Assembly: GCA_023423475.1 (NCBI GenBank)
Contig: JAFAFN010000548.1
Coordinates: 1-7,058 of the forward strand
Source of the DNA: Actinomycetes bacterium
GTDB taxonomy: Bacteria > Actinomycetota > Acidimicrobiia > Acidimicrobiales > Microtrichaceae
Reading direction: 5' to 3'
Length of the DNA: 7,058 bases
The notes under the pieces were generated by a model. That model was not told where the DNA came from, ran no database searches, and saw only the letters and a list, made by a program, of their open reading frames with translations. The translations under genes and the position numbers were made by a program. Below, in pieces: positions 4,443 to 7,058 of the stretch; the stretch's first letter is position 1, and each line of letters starts with the position of its first letter.

Positions 4443-5198
4443 ATGACCGAACCCACCCATCGACCCACTGGCCCACTCCGGGAGATCGAGGGTGCCGTCG
4501 CCCTCGTCACCGGCGCCAACCGCGGCCTCGGCGAGTCCTTCTCCCGCCTCCTGCTCGAGCACGGGGCGGCCAAGGTCTACGGCGCCGCCCGCGACCCCGG
4601 GTCGATCACGGTGCCGGGCGTGGTGCCCATCCGACTCGACGTGACCTCGCCCACCGACGTCGCCGCGGCCGCCGCGCTGGCCCGCGACGTCACGCTGGTC
4701 GTGAACAACGCCGGCATCTCGACGGGCACCCGGGCGCTGTCGCCGGACGCCGTCGAGCAGGGTCGCCGCGAGTTCGAGACGAACGTCTTCGGCCCGCTCG
4801 CGGTGGCGGGCGCCTTCGCCCCGGTCATCGAGTCGAACGGCGGCGGGGCGATCGTGAACGTCCTGTCAGTGCTGTCGTGGTTCGCGATGCCGGCCGCCGC
4901 GATGTACTCCGCGTCCAAGTCCGCGGCGTGGTCGCTGACGAACAGCCTCCGCGTCGAGCTCGCACCTCGGGGCATCTCGGTCGTCGGCGTGCACGTCGGC
5001 TTCATGGCCACCGACATGGCCGCGGCGGTCGACGCACCGAAGGTGTCGCCCGAGCTGGTCGTCGAGGCCACGCTCGACGCACTGCGCGAGGGGCGACCCG
5101 AGGTCCTCGCGGACGACACGAGCCGCCTGGTCCGGTCGCTGCTGTCCGACGAACTCGATGCCCTGTACCCCGGCGCGACCGTCGGAGCACCGGCGTGA
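4443..5198 (+). CDS. Short-chain dehydrogenase/reductase (classical SDR)
   Basis: The product is a 251-residue cytosolic NAD(P)-dependent oxidoreductase, the usual length for a classical SDR. The cofactor loop is TGANRGLG (23-30), NNAG is at 88-91, and the Asn-Ser-Tyr-Lys catalytic tetrad can be assigned as Asn114, Ser142, Tyr155 and Lys159 (YSASK). Arg50 just after the second strand (YGAARDP) leans towards NADPH over NADH. The frame extends up to a TTG at 4407, but ATG 4443 is chosen because it follows a well-spaced promoter by 7 nt and starts just before the fold. It is divergent from the HxlR gene and overlaps the next gene by 4 bp, so it should be co-expressed with the MFS pump and under HxlR control. 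A plausible role is reduction of a reactive carbonyl or quinone-like compound; the substrate is not known. Confidence 0.9.
   Translation: MTEPTHRPTGPLREIEGAVALVTGANRGLGESFSRLLLEHGAAKVYGAARDPGSITVPGVVPIRLDVTSPTDVAAAAALARDVTLVVNNAGISTGTRALSPDAVEQGRREFETNVFGPLAVAGAFAPVIESNGGGAIVNVLSVLSWFAMPAAAMYSASKSAAWSLTNSLRVELAPRGISVVGVHVGFMATDMAAAVDAPKVSPELVVEATLDALREGRPEVLADDTSRLVRSLLSDELDALYPGATVGAPA
5184..5187 (+). promoter_or_regulatory. Ribosome binding site deciding the MFS start
   Basis: GGAG inside the last codons of the SDR gene lies 7 nt before GTG 5195. This start gives a GTGA overlap with the SDR stop, typical of translational coupling. The frame is open back to 4424, but upstream of 5195 it only mirrors the SDR gene out of frame. 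Confidence 0.6.
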
Positions 5199-6655
5199 GC
5201 GCGCCGGTGTCGCCCGCTCGCGACGACGCGACCTCTCGTCGGCCGGGCGTCGTCTTCGCCCTCACCGCCCTGGGCACGTTCATGGCCTCGCTCGATCTGT
5301 CGATCGTGAACGTCGCCTTCCCCGACATCGAGGCGTCCTACCCCTCGGCGAGCGCCGCCTCGCTGTCGTGGATCATCACGGCGTACTCGATCGTCTTCGG
5401 CGCCCTGCTCGTGGTGGGCGGCCGCACCGGTGACCGGCTGGGACGCAAGCGCGTGTTCCAGGGCGGCGTCGGCGTCTTCCTCGTCGGCTCGTTCCTCTGC
5501 GGCATCGCCCCGGACGTCACCACCCTGGTGGCGGCCCGCGCGCTCCAGGGCATCGGCGCGGCGTTTCTCGTGCCCGCATCGGTCGCCCTGCTCATCGGCG
5601 CCTATCCGCCCGAACGTCGCATGCAGATCGTCGCCCAGTGGGGCGGCATCGGGGCCCTGGCCGTCGCGACCGGGCCGTCGCTCGGCGCGGCGCTCGTCTC
5701 GGCCGGAGGTTGGCGCTGGGCGTACTTCGTGAACATCCCCGTCGGTGCCGTCGTGCTCGTCGCGGGTCGTCGGGCACTCACGGAATCCTCGGGCGAGTCG
5801 ACGGCGAAGAACCCCGACTACCTCGGGGTCGTGCTCATGTCGCTGTCGCTCGCCGCGCTCGTGCTGGCGGTGTCCGAAGGGGGGACCTGGGGTTGGACCG
5901 ATGCCCGGATCCTGGCCGCCGTCGCCGTCGCGCTGACCGGTGGCGCGCTGTTCGTGCACCGCACCTTGCAACATGACGACCCGGTCGTGGACCCGACCCT
6001 GTTCCACAGTCGGTCGTTCGTCCTCGCGAACGGCGCGACGGTCGTCTACGCGGCGGGCTTCTTCGCCATGTTGCTCGGCAACATCCTCTTCCTCACCGGC
6101 GTGTGGGGCTACTCGATCATGGCCGCCGGGCTCGCCGTCACGCCCGGCCCCGTGATCGTGGCGATCATCGCCGGGCCGGTGGGCAAGCTCGCCACCCGCG
6201 TCGGGTTCCGACCCGTCCTGCTGTTCGGATCCACCTGCTTCGCCCTCGGGCTCGGCAGCTACCTCGTGCTGGTCGGACCCACTCCGGACTACCTGGGTTC
6301 GTGGTTGCCCGGCACCTTGCTCGTCGGCGTCGGTGTCGGGTTCACCTTCCCCGTGCTGAGCGCCGCGGCGGTGTCGTCGCTCCCGCCGGCACGCTTCGCC
6401 GTCGGCAGCGCCGTCAACCAGACCGCACGTCAGATCGGCGGGGCGCTGGGCATCTCGGTGCTCGTGGCCCTCATCGGGTCGACGGCGACCTCGACCGATC
6501 CCCTCGCCGGATTCCAACGGCTCTGGACCTTCGCGGCGATCACCGCCGCCACCTCCGGGGTGATCGGCTCGTTCATGCCGAGACCCTCGAGCAGCCGTGC
6601 GGCGCAGGTCGAACCGGCCGGCGACGAGCTTGCGATCGACACCACACCCCACTGA
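5195..6655 (+). CDS. MFS drug-efflux transporter, DHA2 (14-TM) family
   Basis: The product is a 486-residue inner-membrane proton antiporter that probably exports a small hydrophobic compound. The length and hydrophobic pattern fit 14 helices, with the extra central pair at about 208-226 and 238-256, which marks DHA2 (EmrB/QacA type) rather than 12-TM DHA1. Family motifs are in order: LDLSIVNVAFP with Asp34 in TM1 (33-43), motif A GGRTGDRLGRKR (75-86), the motif B segment RALQGIGAAF (115-124) with Arg115, motif C around ATGPSLGAAL (158-167), and WRWAYFVNIPVG (173-184). Both termini are soluble; the Ser/Arg-rich tail after about 462 faces the cytoplasm. GTG 5195 overlaps the SDR TGA by 4 bp. 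Co-transcription with an HxlR-controlled SDR suggests one unit that chemically reduces and pumps out the same toxic class of compound, which is inference. An alternative is export of an endogenous metabolite. Confidence 0.92.
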   Translation: MSAPVSPARDDATSRRPGVVFALTALGTFMASLDLSIVNVAFPDIEASYPSASAASLSWIITAYSIVFGALLVVGGRTGDRLGRKRVFQGGVGVFLVGSFLCGIAPDVTTLVAARALQGIGAAFLVPASVALLIGAYPPERRMQIVAQWGGIGALAVATGPSLGAALVSAGGWRWAYFVNIPVGAVVLVAGRRALTESSGESTAKNPDYLGVVLMSLSLAALVLAVSEGGTWGWTDARILAAVAVALTGGALFVHRTLQHDDPVVDPTLFHSRSFVLANGATVVYAAGFFAMLLGNILFLTGVWGYSIMAAGLAVTPGPVIVAIIAGPVGKLATRVGFRPVLLFGSTCFALGLGSYLVLVGPTPDYLGSWLPGTLLVGVGVGFTFPVLSAAAVSSLPPARFAVGSAVNQTARQIGGALGISVLVALIGSTATSTDPLAGFQRLWTFAAITAATSGVIGSFMPRPSSSRAAQVEPAGDELAIDTTPH

Positions 6656-6659
6656 ACAA

Positions 6660-6673
6660 GTGTCAGGTGACAC
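6660..6673. promoter_or_regulatory. Perfect 14-bp inverted repeat GTGTCAGGTGACAC
   Basis: Two 6-bp arms, GTGTCA and TGACAC, flank a GG centre, 4 bp after the MFS stop codon and upstream of the promoter-like region of the final gene. The 2-nt centre is too short for a hairpin loop and no T-run follows, so a terminator is unlikely. The shape is that of a dimeric-repressor operator. I do not recognise the cognate regulator. Confidence 0.45.
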
Positions 6674-6699
6674 ATCACCGATATTTCTTCGGACACTCA

Positions 6700-6705
6700 T
6701 AAAAT
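6700..6705 (+). promoter_or_regulatory. -10 box TAAAAT of the final secreted-protein gene
   Basis: TAAAAT matches TATAAT at five of six bases and lies in the most AT-rich stretch of the window (about 6681-6707). No convincing -35 is found 16-18 bp upstream, so an activator or an alternative sigma factor may be needed. The start codon is 30 bp downstream. A small stem (CAGCC 6711-6715 with GGCTG 6726-6730) would lie in the leader. Confidence 0.4.
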
Positions 6706-6735
6706 TCGGTCAGCCACCGGCCGACGGCTGGCCTC

Positions 6736-7058
6736 ATGTGGAGGACCAACAGATCCAGACCGTTCCTACGCGCCGCGGCTGCGGCGCTCGTCGTGGCCAC
6801 GGCGGTGGTGCCCGGTGTCGCCAACGCGGCCCCGGCCGAGATCGGGGGCATCGAACCGGTCAGCTACACCGAGGGTGGACCGGCCGTCCCGGTCGCACCC
6901 GGCGTGACGATCACCGGCGGCGGCACCTTCGCCGACGGCTACATCGAGTTCGCAGTGGCGGGCGCGGGGGCCGAGGATCGGCTCTTCCTGCCCGAGACGT
7001 CGTCGCCCGACACGACCGAGGGCGCGGTGACCGTGATCGGCGCCGCGGTGTACCTGGG
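6736..7058 (+). CDS. N-terminus of a Sec-exported protein (3' end outside window)
   Basis: ATG 6736 opens a frame with no stop to the window end (107 codons visible). It starts with MWRTNRSRPFLR, a basic n-region, then an Ala/Val-rich core of about 15 residues, and GVANAAPAE with an Ala-x-Ala signal peptidase I site near residue 33. The mature part is Gly/Ala/Val-rich and beta-like. The pattern VTITGGGTFADGYIEFAVAG then a hydrophilic turn and AVTVIGAAVYLG resembles the opening repeat of long extracellular beta-repeat proteins that use 'G-x-x-x-x-x-G-Y-I-x-F-x-V' units; I recognise the style, not a named family. No clear ribosome site precedes the ATG. The leader would be about 24 nt if the TAAAAT box is used. 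A cell-wall or adhesin-like role is a guess. Confidence 0.72.
   Translation, partial: MWRTNRSRPFLRAAAAALVVATAVVPGVANAAPAEIGGIEPVSYTEGGPAVPVAPGVTITGGGTFADGYIEFAVAGAGAEDRLFLPETSSPDTTEGAVTVIGAAVYL

Noticed and set aside
4424..6655. 743-aa version of the MFS protein
   Set aside because: The first 257 residues are Arg-rich out-of-frame SDR sequence. GTG 5195 with a GGAG site and 4-bp stop overlap gives a normal 486-aa DHA2 protein.
6660..6673. Rho-independent terminator after the MFS gene
   Set aside because: The palindrome has only a 2-nt centre, so the stem could close only by losing pairs, and no U-run follows. An operator fits better.
4577..6700. 707-aa open frame on the minus strand
   Set aside because: It is a mirror of the SDR and MFS genes. 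The composition is Arg/Gly/Asp-rich with no domain, and the + strand genes have full family motifs.

Overview
The window is GC-rich (roughly 68-70 %), with strong G/C at third codon positions and frequent GTG starts. Together with an HxlR/SDR pair, a Rossmann 'amine dehydrogenase-like' oxidoreductase, and secreted proteins with Thr/Ser linkers, this points to an actinobacterium. The thrombospondin-type-3 lipoprotein and the final secreted protein make an Acidimicrobiia (Ilumatobacter-like) lineage my best guess; that taxonomic placement is inference. It looks like ordinary chromosome: I see no tRNA, rRNA, CRISPR array, transposase or phage gene.

Layout. (1) 2-394, + : C-terminal end of an exported protein that begins outside the window. 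(2) 472-915, + : PaaI-type hotdog thioesterase. (3) 948-1739, + : alpha/beta hydrolase with a Ser-Asp-His triad. (4) 1825-2780, + : a lipoprotein with a Thr/Ser linker, a beta-rich module, a TSP3 calcium-binding linker and a second half-module. Its reading frame is broken near the start and again near 2535. (5) 2833-3882, + : NAD(P)-binding oxidoreductase of the dihydrodipicolinate-reductase/amine-dehydrogenase-like family, preceded by a near-perfect KstR-type palindrome. (6) 3916-4389, - : HxlR-family regulator, convergent with (5) across a short region holding a 19-bp tandem repeat. (7) 4443-5198, + : short-chain dehydrogenase. (8) 5195-6655, + : 14-TM DHA2 MFS exporter, overlapping the SDR by 4 bp. 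(9) 6736-7058, + : N-terminus of a secreted protein that runs off the window.

How it fits together. Genes 6-8 form one regulatory unit. The HxlR gene and the SDR-MFS operon diverge from two interleaved promoters in 53 bp, both with 17-bp spacers and both apparently leaderless. An HxlR sensor controlling a reductase plus an efflux pump suggests a response to a reactive or toxic small molecule, but the substrate cannot be read from sequence. Genes 2, 3 and 5 are compatible with acyl-CoA, ester or sterol catabolism, a link supported only by gene family and the KstR-like site. Genes 1, 4 and 9 are cell-surface or secreted proteins.

No stretch above 300 bases lacks a gene. I did not find a clearly new multi-gene system. 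The most noteworthy items are the interleaved leaderless promoters, the KstR-like operator, the doubly frameshifted lipoprotein with an internal duplication, and the tandem repeat holding the HxlR stop codon.
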